From Allocoleopsis franciscana PCC 7113 (lineage in GTDB: Bacteria > Cyanobacteriota > Cyanobacteriia > Cyanobacteriales > Coleofasciculaceae), in the NCBI RefSeq assembly GCF_000317515.1, contig NC_019738.1:2754001-2818000 (forward strand): a DNA stretch of 64,000 nt, read 5' to 3'. Numbering within the stretch: the stretch's first letter is position 1; the number at the start of each line of letters is the position of its first letter. Position numbers and translations under genes: made by a program. This document shows positions 26,257 through 36,219 of this stretch, in pieces. Under the pieces are notes generated by a model that was not told where the DNA came from, did no database searches, and saw only the letters and a list, made by a program, of their open reading frames with translations.

Positions 26257-28644
26257 TCATGATTCATACTTTAATAAAGTCGTCTCAATATCAGTTCGCA
26301 TGGCAGAACTATATCGACAGTCACTATTAAGACAATCCACCAATAACTTATTTGCTTGATAATACTGCTTGAGTCCCTCTAATTCCAAGGCTGTTAACGG
26401 CAAACCCTGACCAATTTGGCGATACTCTACTAACATGGAGCGAAATTGCGCTGCCCACACCTGACCATCCGTCTTCCACCATTGCAGCGAGTAATCTCGA
26501 CCTTTTCCCAAATCAGGTAATTGCTGTTTGAGTTGCTGGAATGATTGACTGAATAGCGATCGCTTTTGTTCCCCACCCAACCCGGATTCTCTTTCCAAAA
26601 GTTTCTCCAAGTTTAAAGCAAAACCCAGCGCCAAAATTTGTTGGATGTCAGGATTGCGCGTCAGACTCTGTACTAAAGAGAAAGCACGCGCTAACTCTAA
26701 ATCTAAAGCCAATTCCGGTGTCAAATCGCGAGCGAGATTTTGATCCAGCGCCACCGCTAATCCTAAATCACGGTCTAAAAAGAGAGTAAAATAAAAGGCA
26801 CGTACTGCCGCTGGTTTGTAAGAGGTTTGCAGCAAATAGCCTTTTTGACTAATACCCGTCAAGAACTCCTGCAAATGACAATTTTCTGCTATCAAGCTAT
26901 CAATTTGCTGCTTCATTAACTTGAGTAACGGTTCTGCATTCCTCAATAATCCAGCCGTTAGTAAAAAAACTTCCCGCCACTGAGGTTCCCGGATGTGGGT
27001 ACTCAACCGTTGCAATGCTTCCATGAGGGTTGCTGTATCCGGACTAGCAACAATATTCCGAGCCGTTAAATACTCTTGAAAGGTTAAATGAGAAAATGAA
27101 TAAACCCCTAGTGCTCGTTCCACTAATAACCCATGTTGTGCCTCAATTGCTTTCAACACCGCTTCGCTGTTCAGCCGCAGTGTTTCTGGGTCTGTGTTGG
27201 CTCCTGGTAAAGTAGTGAGATAGTCAGCAATATGTTGCTCAATTTCAGTTTGTTCAAAGAAGTAATTTCCTTCTTCAAACGTTGTAGCTGCAATATGGCT
27301 CAAAAGTTTCATCTTGTGAGGTAGAGACAAATTTCGATAAATTTCATCTCGTTGAATGCCTCGCGCTTCGTCCCAGCGCACCAATAAAATATCTAATCCA
27401 GCCTCATATAATTTGGAGCGTTTTTTGGGAAAATCGGCCTTAGCCTGAAATACACTGACGGTTAAATTCAATAAAATGGGGGTTTTCGCAAGTTCTCGAA
27501 TGGGTTGGTTTTCTGGTAACTTCAGTTTGTCAATAAACTGAGTGGCTAGATTTAAACCGTCCTCTTCGTTTGGTTTAGACGTTGCTGTAATAAACCATTT
27601 TTTAGCAAAGGCTTCGATTTGAGTTTGGTCGAAATCGGCAAGCTCAACATAGGTAAATCCAGGAAAACGGTACGGTTGAGCTGCAAAACGACAGGTAATA
27701 ATAAAGGAATTTTGATAATAGGTTTCCGAAAATTTAGTAATTTGTTTGAGTAGCGTATCGATATAATCAGCTCGGACTTCGTCTAACCCATCCAGCAAGA
27801 TTAACAGCTTGCCGTGTTTGAGCAAGGTTTCCACATGCTGTACCGAAATTCCAAAATCACTTAACTTTTGATTTATATAATCTAATAAACTAAAATCATC
27901 TCCAATCGTAATCGTGTTACCGATCGCTTCCTCTGCCAAGTTTCTCAGTTGAATAAAAATAGGAATTCTAGCTAAAGGTAACTCGCCTCGAATACACTGA
28001 AGTGCGACTTTTTGTAAAAAGGTGGTTTTCCCCGCTCCTGGCTTGCCCATCACCATCAGTTTGGGGTAAGTTGCGATTATCCTTTGGGAATCCGCCAAGT
28101 TACTTGTATCCAGCGCTAGAAATCTCTTTTGGCTCGATTGAGTCAAGCCTAAGCGATCAAAGGGGGTGACTGTCGCTGATTGTAAATCAGAAACCTCTAG
28201 CCATTGTTGAGAACTCAGTTGTTCGAGAATGTTGACATTGACATAAATTTCATCCAATGGTATCGGTTGAGCAATATCAAGTAACCGCAAGGTACCACAC
28301 TGGGCAAGAATGGGGGAATCAAGGAGCGATCGCACCTGTTCGACCAATGCATCCACATCAGAGACCACCGTTAAATTCTGTACAATTGGTGCTATCTTTT
28401 GAGCGGGTGGTGCTGAGTTCAGGTTTAAGTCAGCAATCTCTTGCCAATCCAGATCCAAGCACAAACAAATATCGATAAAAATATGGCGCTCAATGGGTTG
28501 ACCTTTGAAGAACTTCCAAACCGACTGGCGCGTCTCTAACCCCACTTCACTCGCCAGATACTCTTGCGTCCATCCTTTACGCTGGAAGGCTTTTTTAGCC
28601 TGCTCAATGCCTACTGTAGATGCTCGAAGCGATCGCTTTACCAT
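26257..28644 (-). CDS. NACHT NTPase with N-terminal HTH (NLR-like STAND protein)
   Basis: A 795-residue STAND-class ATPase. Residues about 13-70 form an XRE-like helix-turn-helix (GWTQEYLASEVG ... SVWKFFKGQPIER). The NACHT core spans about 190-480: Walker A GKPGAGKT (200-207), Walker B LLILLDGLDEVR (280-291, with the extra acidic residue typical of NACHT), and a sensor ITCRF (316-320). A helical C-terminal region (about 480-795) resembles the NACHT C-terminal helical domains of cyanobacteria, without WD40 or LRR repeats. Bacterial NACHT proteins are known antiphage factors, so defence is plausible. A transcriptional-regulator role through the HTH is the alternative. It contains HIP1 sites, so it is not a very recent arrival. 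Confidence 0.9.
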   Translation of the reverse strand: MVKRSLRASTVGIEQAKKAFQRKGWTQEYLASEVGLETRQSVWKFFKGQPIERHIFIDICLCLDLDWQEIADLNLNSAPPAQKIAPIVQNLTVVSDVDALVEQVRSLLDSPILAQCGTLRLLDIAQPIPLDEIYVNVNILEQLSSQQWLEVSDLQSATVTPFDRLGLTQSSQKRFLALDTSNLADSQRIIATYPKLMVMGKPGAGKTTFLQKVALQCIRGELPLARIPIFIQLRNLAEEAIGNTITIGDDFSLLDYINQKLSDFGISVQHVETLLKHGKLLILLDGLDEVRADYIDTLLKQITKFSETYYQNSFIITCRFAAQPYRFPGFTYVELADFDQTQIEAFAKKWFITATSKPNEEDGLNLATQFIDKLKLPENQPIRELAKTPILLNLTVSVFQAKADFPKKRSKLYEAGLDILLVRWDEARGIQRDEIYRNLSLPHKMKLLSHIAATTFEEGNYFFEQTEIEQHIADYLTTLPGANTDPETLRLNSEAVLKAIEAQHGLLVERALGVYSFSHLTFQEYLTARNIVASPDTATLMEALQRLSTHIREPQWREVFLLTAGLLRNAEPLLKLMKQQIDSLIAENCHLQEFLTGISQKGYLLQTSYKPAAVRAFYFTLFLDRDLGLAVALDQNLARDLTPELALDLELARAFSLVQSLTRNPDIQQILALGFALNLEKLLERESGLGGEQKRSLFSQSFQQLKQQLPDLGKGRDYSLQWWKTDGQVWAAQFRSMLVEYRQIGQGLPLTALELEGLKQYYQANKLLVDCLNSDCRYSSAMRTDIETTLLKYES

Positions 28645-28881
28645 GAGTCACAATCGTTTCCACTTGTTCGTTAATTATGGTATGTATCGCTACATTTTTC
28701 GGGAGTCCCTTAACAAATATATCTAAAATTGTGCCCGATCTATCTGTATTAAGCACGATTCATCAGTCACATTTCTTTAAGTTTTCCAAGAGTGGAAAGT
28801 GAGAGGGTAATAAGAGAAGTTAAAAAACTAGTTTTATTTGACATTTTTGATGACAAAAAGTTGAGAAAAACGGTTTAAATT
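28645..28881. promoter_or_regulatory. Divergent promoter region, NACHT gene and hybrid kinase
   Basis: A 237-base AT-rich spacer between divergently transcribed genes, so both promoters must be here. No clear operator or consensus -10/-35 pair could be assigned by eye. Confidence 0.4.
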
Positions 28882-31800
28882 ATGTGGGACATTATTTTCC
28901 AGATCATCAGTGCAGCAACAATCGGCTTACTCGTTGGCTATTTCTGGGGCCGGGGAAAAAAAGCCTCCTCTCCAGAAAGTGATCCGGTTTGTCCAAACAA
29001 TCTCCGAGAGTGCCAACAAGCTGAGGAGTCCTTACGGGAGAGCCAACGCACATTAACGACCCTGATGAGCAACCTACCGGGCGTGGTCTACCGATGCCAG
29101 AACGACTGCAATTGGACAATGGAATTTGTCAGTGAGGGCTGCTATCCCCTGACTGGCTATCACCCCGCCGACTTAATGGAGAACCGAACAGTCTCCTACG
29201 GACAACTCATCCATCAGGATGATCGCAACTGGGTCTGGAACGAGATTCAATGCGCCTTGCAAGAGTCCCGACCCTTTCAGTTGACCTACCGCATTATCAC
29301 CGCAACTGGCGAGGAAAAGTGGGTTTGGGAGCAGGGATGTGGAGTGTTTTCTCCTCAAGGGGAAGTGTTAGCCATCGAAGGCTTCGTGACCGATATTACA
29401 CAACGCAAGCAATTTGAAAAGTCCTTGCAGGAGAGTGAGGAACGATTTCGCCGTCTATCAGAAGCCACTTATGAAGGGATTTTAATCCACGAGCAGGGCG
29501 TGATTATCGACGCGAATCAAGCGATCGCGAAAATGTTTGGATACGAAACCGATGAACTCATTGGGGTGAGTGGCTTTCACCTGCTGGCTCCCGAATCGCG
29601 AGATATCGCCTTAAAGCAGATTCAGGCCGCCTATGTAGAACCTTACGAAGTCGTTGCTTTGAGCAAAGAAGGCTCTAAATTCCCCATAGAAATTCAAGCC
29701 AAACTGATTCCTTACCAAAATCGCTTCGTGCGGGTTGTGGCAATTCGGGATATATCCCGTCGCCAACAAATCGAAAAAGAACTACGGCAAGCCAGAGACC
29801 AGCTACGAGCCGTTTTGGATGCCGTACCTGGAAGTATTAGTTGGATTAGTTCCGAATTAAACTACCTAGGCGTTAATCGCTATTTAGCCAAAAGCTTCAA
29901 CCAACCCCCAGAATTCTTTGTCGGCAAACCCATCGGCTTTCTTCAGCCCGGTTCGCAAGTGAGCGAGTTCTTGCGTCAATTTTTTGCAAGTTCCGAGTCA
30001 GAAGCCTCCCTGGAATTAGACTGGCAAGTCGATGGTGTTCCTTCCCATTATTTAATTGTTGCCCAAAAGTATCTGCAAGGCCAAGCCGCTGTCTGTGCCG
30101 GGTTTGACATTACTCGACGCAAGCAAGCCGAGCAAGAACTGCGCTACAGTGAAGCCTGCATTCGAGCGTTGTATGAAGTGACAGCCGCTCAAGACCTGAC
30201 TTTTAACCAACGCCTCCAGAGGTTATTAGAACTTGGATGTGGCTGGTTTGGCCTGGATATTGGATTGTTGGGACGCTTAGAGGAAAATTGTTATCAAGCG
30301 ATCGCCTTTGGCGGTGCCCAAGGGGCAATCGCAGCTTTTGCGGCAGTGCAGTCCGATCATCTGGAGCCGAATGTCTTAGTCTACGATTTTGTTCAGGAAT
30401 CTCAGGGGAGAACGGATTTTCCAACAACCGCCAACCCCGCTTTATCCACACCCATACTCCCCAAAGGCAGTATTTTTGATTGGAAGCTGAGGAATTGCCA
30501 GAAGATTTGGCAAGCCGCAGAATTAGTGAACCTAGAGTCGGCAGTGGCGGCTCAATTGTCCGGCTATCCAGCACAGTCTATCGCGGCGATGGAGGCTTAT
30601 CTGCGTACCCCAGTAACTGTTGCCGGTCAGGTTTACGGCACCCTCGGCTTTTGGAGTTGTCGTAAACGCAACCGCAACTTCAAAGCGGTGGAACGGGAAT
30701 TGTTGAAGCTGATGGCACGGTGGATTGGGGGTGAAATTGAACGGCAACAAGCCGCAGATGCCTTGCAACAACAGTTTCATCGTGCGTTACTGCTCAAACA
30801 AATTACCCAAGAGATTCGCCAAAGCTTAGATACCCAACAAATTTTACAGACGACGGCGATGCAAGTGGGGCGGGCACTTCGCGTCAATCGTTGTTTATTG
30901 TTTCGATATGAGGCGACGCCACCCTCTCGGTTAGTCTGTGTGGCGGAATATTTAGGGGGAAGGCATACATCCCTCCTCGATTTATTAGAGCTTGCCGTCA
31001 AAGGCAATCCTTACCTCGAAGAAATATTGTCTCAAGACCGAGCGATACCCGTCACTCATATCGATGGCTATCAGTTGTTGCAACCTTTTGTGCGCCTGTT
31101 TCATCGCCTCGGTGTGCAATCCTTGTTAACGGTTCGCACCTCTTATCATGGGCAACCGAACGGTGTGATTAATGTACACCAGTGTGATGCAATCCGAGGT
31201 TGGAGTGAGGATGAAATCGAACTACTTGAAGCCGTAGCCGATCAAGTGGGAATTGCCCTTGCCCAAGCTCACCTTTTAGAACAAGAAAAGCAGCAACGTG
31301 AGCAACTGGCTGAACAAAATGTAGCACTAGAGCAGGCCAAGCAGGCAGCAGAAGTCGCCAACCAAGCCAAGAGTGAATTTCTGGCGATGATGAGTCATGA
31401 AATCCGCACACCAATGAACGGGATTATTGGCATGAATAACCTGCTGCTCAATACTTCCCTCACAGAGCAACAACAAGAATTTGCGCGCACCATCGGCAGC
31501 AGCAGCGAGGCTTTGCTGCGGATTATTAACGATATTTTAGACCTTTCCAAAATCGAGTCCGGGAAGCTGGAGTGGGAGGATCAACCGTTCGATTTGCTCT
31601 CTTGTATTGAGGCGGCGGTGAATCTACTGACTCCGAAGGCGGTTGATCAACGCCTAGAGTTGACTTACCAGATGGACGCCCAAACTCCACTCACTCTGGT
31701 GGGAGATGTGACTCGGTTGCACCAAATTCTGCTCAATCTCCTGAGTAATGCGGTCAAATTCACGGATGCGGGTCAAGTCAAGGTTTCAGTCACCGCCCAT

Positions 31801-33231
31801 GCATTGGGAAATAGCGAACCATCTAACTTAGTTTTAAACCCCCATTCCCCATTTCCCAGGCTCTATGAGATCCAGTTTGCTGTCCAAGATACAGGTATCG
31901 GCATTTCCCCAGAGCAAATGAATCGACTGTTTAAGCCCTTTAGCCAAGTGGATGCTTCAACCAGCCGACGTTACGGAGGGACAGGTTTAGGTTTGGCGAT
32001 TAGCCAACGGTTGTGCGAACTGATGGGAGGTCGAATGTGGGTTGAGAGTCACGGGGTGTGTGCTGGAAATCCGCCTGAAGATTTAGTCTGGGAAAATCGC
32101 AATCGCCCAGGCGATGAGCCGATCTTAGATACCGTTGAATTTGACCCGTTATCTCACCCTCCAACATCCTCAGGCTCTACATTCTATTTCACCATCGTTG
32201 CTCCGGGTTATCCTTTCACCCAGCCAGTTCGTGATCAAGGCGATCGCTTACTGCTTGAACGTACTCTCCCAATCACTCAACCCTTTCCATCGATTCCGTT
32301 ACGGATTCTACTGGCGGAGGATAATCGTGTAAACCAGCAGGTTGCCCTACTAACTTTGAAACAGTTGGGATATCAAGCCGATGTGGTCAATAATGGTCGA
32401 GAAGTCCTCGAAGCCTTGCGCCGTCAGCCCTACGACGTGGTGTTGATGGATGTGGAAATGCCCCAAATGGATGGATTGACGGCTACCCGTCTGATCTGCC
32501 AAGAATGGAATGCCGACCTCATACTAAAAAATGCTGGCAAAGAATCACCGATTACTCAATCCGATGCAGTAACCACTTATCTCCAATCCCAGCGTCCCCG
32601 AATTATTGCCATGACAGCTTACGCGATGGCGGGCGATCGCCAAAAGTGCCTTGAAGCTGGGATGGATGACTATATCAGTAAACCCATCCAAGAGCAGGAG
32701 CTGATTCGAGCTTTACAATTGTGCCAGTCTGCAATCGGTGAGTCTAGAAAGCCGCCAACACAGGAAGGCGGGGGAGCTGGGGAGCTGGGGAGCTGGGGAG
32801 CTGGGGAGCCGGGGAGCCGGGGAAAAAGTCTGCTATCTTTGACTGCAACTGGGTATGACAATGTTGATTCTCCACCCGTACTCGATCATCGGGTACTCAA
32901 CTCCCTGCGGCAAATGACGGGTAGCAAAGCCGCCACGCTCTTACGTCAAATCATCGATGATTACCGAGAAGATGCTCCTCAACAGCTACAAGACATCCGG
33001 GACGCTGTGGCGGCTGGGGATGCTCAAGCCTTGCGACAGTCCGCCCATACCCTCCGTTCCAGCAGTGCAAATCTGGGTGCAATGAATCTCTCCTATCTCT
33101 GCAAAGAGTTGGAAATGATCGGGCGTGCGGGTACTACGACGGATGCGCCGGAGTGGATAGCGCAGGTAGAAGCAGAGTATGAGAAAGTAAAAGTGGCTTT
33201 ACAACTCGAATATAAGCAATTTTCTTCATGA
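28882..33231 (+). CDS. Hybrid sensor histidine kinase (TM-PAS-PAS-PAS-GAF-GAF-HisKA-HATPase-REC-HPt)
   Basis: A 1449-residue hybrid kinase with one N-terminal membrane helix (about 4-22). Three PAS domains (about 58-172, 186-296, 305-415) are followed by a diverged GAF (about 425-620), a second GAF (about 635-800) and a coiled coil. HisKA has His839 ([15 protein letters not shown]). HATPase has [18 protein letters not shown] (1003-1008) and [11 protein letters not shown] receiver (about 1140-1275) has Asp1190 ([12 protein letters not shown]) and Lys1267, and a C-terminal HPt (about 1335-1440) has His1389 ([13 protein letters not shown]). All phosphorelay residues are present. The REC-HPt linker (about 1293-1325) is encoded by an inserted repeat. 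The stop overlaps the start of the next regulator gene by four bases. Confidence 0.94.
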   Translation: MWDIIFQIISAATIGLLVGYFWGRGKKASSPESDPVCPNNLRECQQAEESLRESQRTLTTLMSNLPGVVYRCQNDCNWTMEFVSEGCYPLTGYHPADLMENRTVSYGQLIHQDDRNWVWNEIQCALQESRPFQLTYRIITATGEEKWVWEQGCGVFSPQGEVLAIEGFVTDITQRKQFEKSLQESEERFRRLSEATYEGILIHEQGVIIDANQAIAKMFGYETDELIGVSGFHLLAPESRDIALKQIQAAYVEPYEVVALSKEGSKFPIEIQAKLIPYQNRFVRVVAIRDISRRQQIEKELRQARDQLRAVLDAVPGSISWISSELNYLGVNRYLAKSFNQPPEFFVGKPIGFLQPGSQVSEFLRQFFASSESEASLELDWQVDGVPSHYLIVAQKYLQGQAAVCAGFDITRRKQAEQELRYSEACIRALYEVTAAQDLTFNQRLQRLLELGCGWFGLDIGLLGRLEENCYQAIAFGGAQGAIAAFAAVQSDHLEPNVLVYDFVQESQGRTDFPTTANPALSTPILPKGSIFDWKLRNCQKIWQAAELVNLESAVAAQLSGYPAQSIAAMEAYLRTPVTVAGQVYGTLGFWSCRKRNRNFKAVERELLKLMARWIGGEIERQQAADALQQQFHRALLLKQITQEIRQSLDTQQILQTTAMQVGRALRVNRCLLFRYEATPPSRLVCVAEYLGGRHTSLLDLLELAVKGNPYLEEILSQDRAIPVTHIDGYQLLQPFVRLFHRLGVQSLLTVRTSYHGQPNGVINVHQCDAIRGWSEDEIELLEAVADQVGIALAQAHLLEQEKQQREQLAEQNVALEQAKQAAEVANQAKSEFLAMMSHEIRTPMNGIIGMNNLLLNTSLTEQQQEFARTIGSSSEALLRIINDILDLSKIESGKLEWEDQPFDLLSCIEAAVNLLTPKAVDQRLELTYQMDAQTPLTLVGDVTRLHQILLNLLSNAVKFTDAGQVKVSVTAHALGNSEPSNLVLNPHSPFPRLYEIQFAVQDTGIGISPEQMNRLFKPFSQVDASTSRRYGGTGLGLAISQRLCELMGGRMWVESHGVCAGNPPEDLVWENRNRPGDEPILDTVEFDPLSHPPTSSGSTFYFTIVAPGYPFTQPVRDQGDRLLLERTLPITQPFPSIPLRILLAEDNRVNQQVALLTLKQLGYQADVVNNGREVLEALRRQPYDVVLMDVEMPQMDGLTATRLICQEWNADLILKNAGKESPITQSDAVTTYLQSQRPRIIAMTAYAMAGDRQKCLEAGMDDYISKPIQEQELIRALQLCQSAIGESRKPPTQEGGGAGELGSWGAGEPGSRGKSLLSLTATGYDNVDSPPVLDHRVLNSLRQMTGSKAATLLRQIIDDYREDAPQQLQDIRDAVAAGDAQALRQSAHTLRSSSANLGAMNLSYLCKELEMIGRAGTTTDAPEWIAQVEAEYEKVKVALQLEYKQFSS
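32770..32856. repeat. Dispersed repeat within kinase coding sequence (copy D)
   Basis: A run of GGGGAGCT/GGGGAGCC octamers (about 32770-32823) is followed by ctatctttgactgcaactg (32833-32851 and onward), which matches the left end of the MITE-like element at 17559-17582 in 23 of 24 bases, reverse complement. It is read in frame and encodes a Gly/Ser/Glu-rich linker between the REC and HPt domains. Confidence 0.8.
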
Positions 33232-34145
33232 ATGTTCCATCTCACCCAGATTCTTCCCTGGTTCTGGTCGTTGATGATGACCGCTCCCTCAGAACACTGC
33301 TTCGCTTTGCGATGGAAGAAGAAGGTTATCAAGTGGCAGAAGCGAATAATGGAGAGAACTGCTTGGCTCAATTCGCACGGCTCAAACCGGATATTGTGTT
33401 GCTCGATGCCGTGATGCCGGTGATGGATGGCTTTACCTGCTGTAGGCAATTGCGTACTCTTCCCACGGCAGAGTACACGCCTGTACTGATGATTACGGTA
33501 CTCGACGATCAAGAGTCGGTTGATCAGGCTTTTGCGGCTGGTGCGACGGATTATGTCACGAAACCCATACATTGGGCTGTGCTACGTCAGCGTGTTGCCC
33601 GTCTTTTGGAAGCGAATCGATCACTCACCCAAGTTCAGCAAGTCACTGAGGCGTTGCAAAGGCAGCTCCAGCGGGAGCTATTATTCCGAACCATTACGCA
33701 ACATCTGGCTCAGGTTCTGACTTTGGAGGAAATTCTCCACCCTTGTGTCCAGGAAATTCGAGAGTTTTTAGGTGTAGATAGTCTTGGACTATACCACAAA
33801 AATGGTCATCTGACGGTTAAGTCTCTCTCCGAGAGCGGAACTTCTGGGTTAAAATCCGCAGGGAAAGAGTCGGGTTGGGAGATGGAATATGCCCAGGAGT
33901 TTGAGGCTGGGAGGATTGTCGCTATTTCGGATATCCAGCAGCCAGAAGTACCTGCTACTGTTGTTAATCGTCTCAAGCAGGTAAGTATGAAGGCTGTGCT
34001 GATGGTACCCGTTTTTGTCCGAGGAGAGTGGTGGGGACTACTAGAGGCGGCTGACTCGGACTCTAGGGATTGGCAAGGGGAAAGGGTAGATGTATTGGTT
34101 GATGTGGCAAATTTGATATCCCTCGCTTTGGGCTACCCTCGATAA
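33228..34145 (+). CDS. Response regulator with REC and GAF domains
   Basis: A 305-residue regulator. The N-terminal receiver has Asp16-18, phospho-acceptor Asp60 ([13 protein letters not shown]) and Lys in YVTKPIHW. A short coiled linker (about 135-160) leads to a C-terminal GAF domain (about 160-302). The GAF lacks the bilin Cys-His pair and there is no DNA-binding or enzymatic output. The ATG overlaps the hybrid-kinase stop (ATGA), which implies translational coupling and a cognate pair. Phosphate would most likely come from the kinase HPt His1389. The output mode is unknown, possibly protein interaction. Confidence 0.93.
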   Translation: MNVPSHPDSSLVLVVDDDRSLRTLLRFAMEEEGYQVAEANNGENCLAQFARLKPDIVLLDAVMPVMDGFTCCRQLRTLPTAEYTPVLMITVLDDQESVDQAFAAGATDYVTKPIHWAVLRQRVARLLEANRSLTQVQQVTEALQRQLQRELLFRTITQHLAQVLTLEEILHPCVQEIREFLGVDSLGLYHKNGHLTVKSLSESGTSGLKSAGKESGWEMEYAQEFEAGRIVAISDIQQPEVPATVVNRLKQVSMKAVLMVPVFVRGEWWGLLEAADSDSRDWQGERVDVLVDVANLISLALGYPR

Positions 34146-34149
34146 ATGA

Positions 34150-34169
34150 GAAGGCACTCAAGTGCCTTC
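34150..34169 (+). terminator. Perfect hairpin after REC-GAF gene
   Basis: gaaggcact/agtgccttc arms with a two-base centre, five bases after the stop codon of the response regulator. The T-tract is weak (tttttt appears only about 25 bases further on). It is a likely terminator for the kinase-regulator operon. Confidence 0.55.
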
Positions 34170-34361
34170 TACGAACAGGAACGGGATTTTTTGAGGGATC
34201 ATTCACCAGACATAATATGAGAGATGTCTGCCAAATTGTAACGAAGTGTAAATAGCTTATACACAAGTTGAACAGAAGTTGAACGCGATCGCAAACATCA
34301 GCCTCTGATACTAGACATATAGACAGCCCAACAAGATTGAACAACAAAGGACTTTAAGGCT

Positions 34362-34607
34362 ATGCAACTGTGCTATCGCGGCGTATCCTACGACTATAAC
34401 CCTACTTCTGTCGAAACCTTTGAGGGTGAAGTAGGTGGCAAGTATCGGGGTCTGCCTTGGAGACACACTCATCTGAAACTGCATAAAGGGCTAGGGATTA
34501 AACCCATTTTCGATCTGTATTATCGAGGTGTTACTCCTAAGCGTAAGCAGGATAGCCAACCCAGTGGAATTCCTGTTACCGAACCCAACACGGCTGGCTC
34601 TTTCTAA
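34362..34607 (+). CDS. DUF4278 small protein
   Basis: An 81-residue basic protein beginning MQLCYRGVSYDYNP and continuing GEVGGKYRGLPWR, then a second YYRGVTPKRK motif. This is the cyanobacterial DUF4278 pattern (YRGxxYxY ... GKYRG). The function is unknown, with no signal peptide or membrane segment. It is probably monocistronic. Confidence 0.85.
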   Translation: MQLCYRGVSYDYNPTSVETFEGEVGGKYRGLPWRHTHLKLHKGLGIKPIFDLYYRGVTPKRKQDSQPSGIPVTEPNTAGSF

Positions 34608-35009
34608 AAGGATTCTCATCTTTCTCAAAAGATTCTAATAAATTTTGATTTTGAATCTACTTCTACATCTCAATACATTCCCCTGTACTGTTCGCCGCGT
34701 ACCTTAAATTAGAAATTTCAAATGCAGACAGGGATGTAGTTTTAACCAAGTTCAAACAGGCAGAACCTATGGGTGAGCGCTACAGCCATCTTGAACAAAA
34801 CAACACAAGGATGGCTGTATATTTTTTTTTGGATATTCTGTGAGAAAGGTAACGAAACTCAACAGGAGGTAATAGGCCAACAAGGAAAATGTGATTAAAT
34901 TTAAAAAAATTTAATTGCTCAAAAAAGTATAAGAATAAAGCAAGGGTTTACTCAGCCTTGATTCTTAGAATCTTTCCTGATATTTTCAGGGTTAGATTAA
35001 TGTAAGGTT
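34608..35009. other. Spacer with an isolated terminator
   Basis: About 400 AT-rich bases between the DUF4278 gene and the ABC binding-protein gene. The one clear structure is the strong terminator at 34781-34830, about 175 bases past the DUF4278 stop. A small RNA ending at this terminator is possible. No known riboswitch was recognised. Confidence 0.5.
34781..34830 (+). terminator. Strong rho-independent terminator
   Basis: Stem tacagccatcttg (34781-34793) with caaggatggctgta (34806-34819, one bulged G), followed directly by ta and ten T. It reads in the plus direction. The nearest upstream gene ends about 175 bases before, so it either ends a long 3' UTR or a separate small transcript. Confidence 0.85.
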
Positions 35010-36083
35010 ATGAGTAACATTTATCGAATTAATCGCCGCCAGTTTCTCAAATACAGTTCCCTGACCCTTGGGTCGGGTATTGTTGCTGCTTGTACTAATA
35101 TTAGCAATCAAGCTTCCTCACCGAAGACTTCCCCAGCTTCTAACTCAACTGCGAGTGACAAACTGGACAAAGTGACTTATGGCACTAACTGGTATGCTCA
35201 AGCCGAACATGGCGGCTTCTACCAAGCCATTGCCACAGGCATATATCAAAAACACGGTCTAGATGTCACGATTAAAAGTGGAGGACCTCAGGTGAATGGG
35301 ACTCAGCTACTCATGGGGGGTGCTGTAGATTTCTTCATGGGATACGGCGTGGATGCCATCAAAGCTGTAGAAGCAGGAATTCCTAAAATGACGGTAGCGG
35401 CTATCTTCCAAAAAGACCCCTTGGTGCTGATTGCTCATCCGAATACAGGTGTAAAAACCTTAGAAGACCTTAAAGGTAAACCAATTTTCGTTTCGGCAGC
35501 GGCGAATACAACCTATTGGCCTTTTCTCAAAGCCAAGTATGGTTTTACAGATGACCAAAAGCGTCCTTATAATTTTAATCCTGGTCCATTCCTGGCTGAT
35601 AAGACTTCTGCTCAACAGGGCTATGTAACTTCTGAACCCCGGATTATTAGCAAGCAAGCTGGGTTTGAGCCAGTTGTGTTTCTCTTGGCGGATTACGGTT
35701 ACATTCCCTACGCCACGACTATTGAAGCCAAACGAGAACTCGTTGAGAAAAATCCAGATTTGGTACAGCGGTTTGTCGATGCTTCAATTAAAGGTTGGTA
35801 CAGCTATTTAGAAAATCCTGCTCCTGGTAATGAGCTGATTAAAAAAGATAACCCTGAAATGACGGATGAACAACTCGCTTATGGGCTGCAAAAGTTCAAA
35901 GAGTATGGGATTCTTACCTCTGAGGACGCTGAAAAATTGGGAATTGGAGCCATGACAGAAGCTCGCTGGCAATCTTTGTTCGATACGATGGCAAAGGGAG
36001 GCGTGTTTAAGTCAGATACCAAGGTTCAAAATGCGTTCAGTTTGAAATTTGTCAATCAGGGTGTCAAAGCTTACAAGTCTTGA
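35010..36083 (+). CDS. ABC transporter substrate-binding protein, NMT1/THI5-like
   Basis: A periplasmic solute-binding lipoprotein of 357 residues. The N-terminus has a twin-arginine pattern (NRRQFLKYSS) and lipobox VAAC (Cys28), so it is probably exported by Tat and lipid-anchored. The mature part starts VTYGTNWYAQAEHGGFYQAIATGIY, the hallmark of the NMT1/ThiY group that binds thiamine-pyrimidine precursors or related small organic ligands; nitrate/taurine/sulfonate binding proteins are more distant relatives. The cognate ATPase follows 135 bases later. No permease gene lies between or near them. The ligand is uncertain. Confidence 0.88.
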   Translation: MSNIYRINRRQFLKYSSLTLGSGIVAACTNISNQASSPKTSPASNSTASDKLDKVTYGTNWYAQAEHGGFYQAIATGIYQKHGLDVTIKSGGPQVNGTQLLMGGAVDFFMGYGVDAIKAVEAGIPKMTVAAIFQKDPLVLIAHPNTGVKTLEDLKGKPIFVSAAANTTYWPFLKAKYGFTDDQKRPYNFNPGPFLADKTSAQQGYVTSEPRIISKQAGFEPVVFLLADYGYIPYATTIEAKRELVEKNPDLVQRFVDASIKGWYSYLENPAPGNELIKKDNPEMTDEQLAYGLQKFKEYGILTSEDAEKLGIGAMTEARWQSLFDTMAKGGVFKSDTKVQNAFSLKFVNQGVKAYKS

Positions 36084-36150
36084 GCATTGTCCATTCTTAG
36101 ATTTTCCTACCAAGTACCTGTTGCTAAGCTAACGCCCATTTAAATTGTAT

Positions 36151-36219
36151 ATTCTGAAAACAGGACAAAAGCGCTCTCCCCAGCTCCTTGAACAGCTCAA
36201 TTAAATGCGTCACAGCTTA
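36151..36219. repeat. Dispersed repeat, copy C (diverged)
   Basis: It starts attctgaaaacagga, passes through ctccccagctcc and ends aatgcgtcacagctta, matching copy A (13201 to about 13285) at both ends with a shorter middle. It lies between the ABC binding-protein and ATPase genes, and its right end abuts the ATPase start codon. Confidence 0.7.

Noticed and set aside
34608-35009. Riboswitch upstream of the thiamine-precursor-type binding protein
   Set aside because: No TPP riboswitch core (CUGAGA...) was found in the leader, so the terminator is not part of a recognisable riboswitch.
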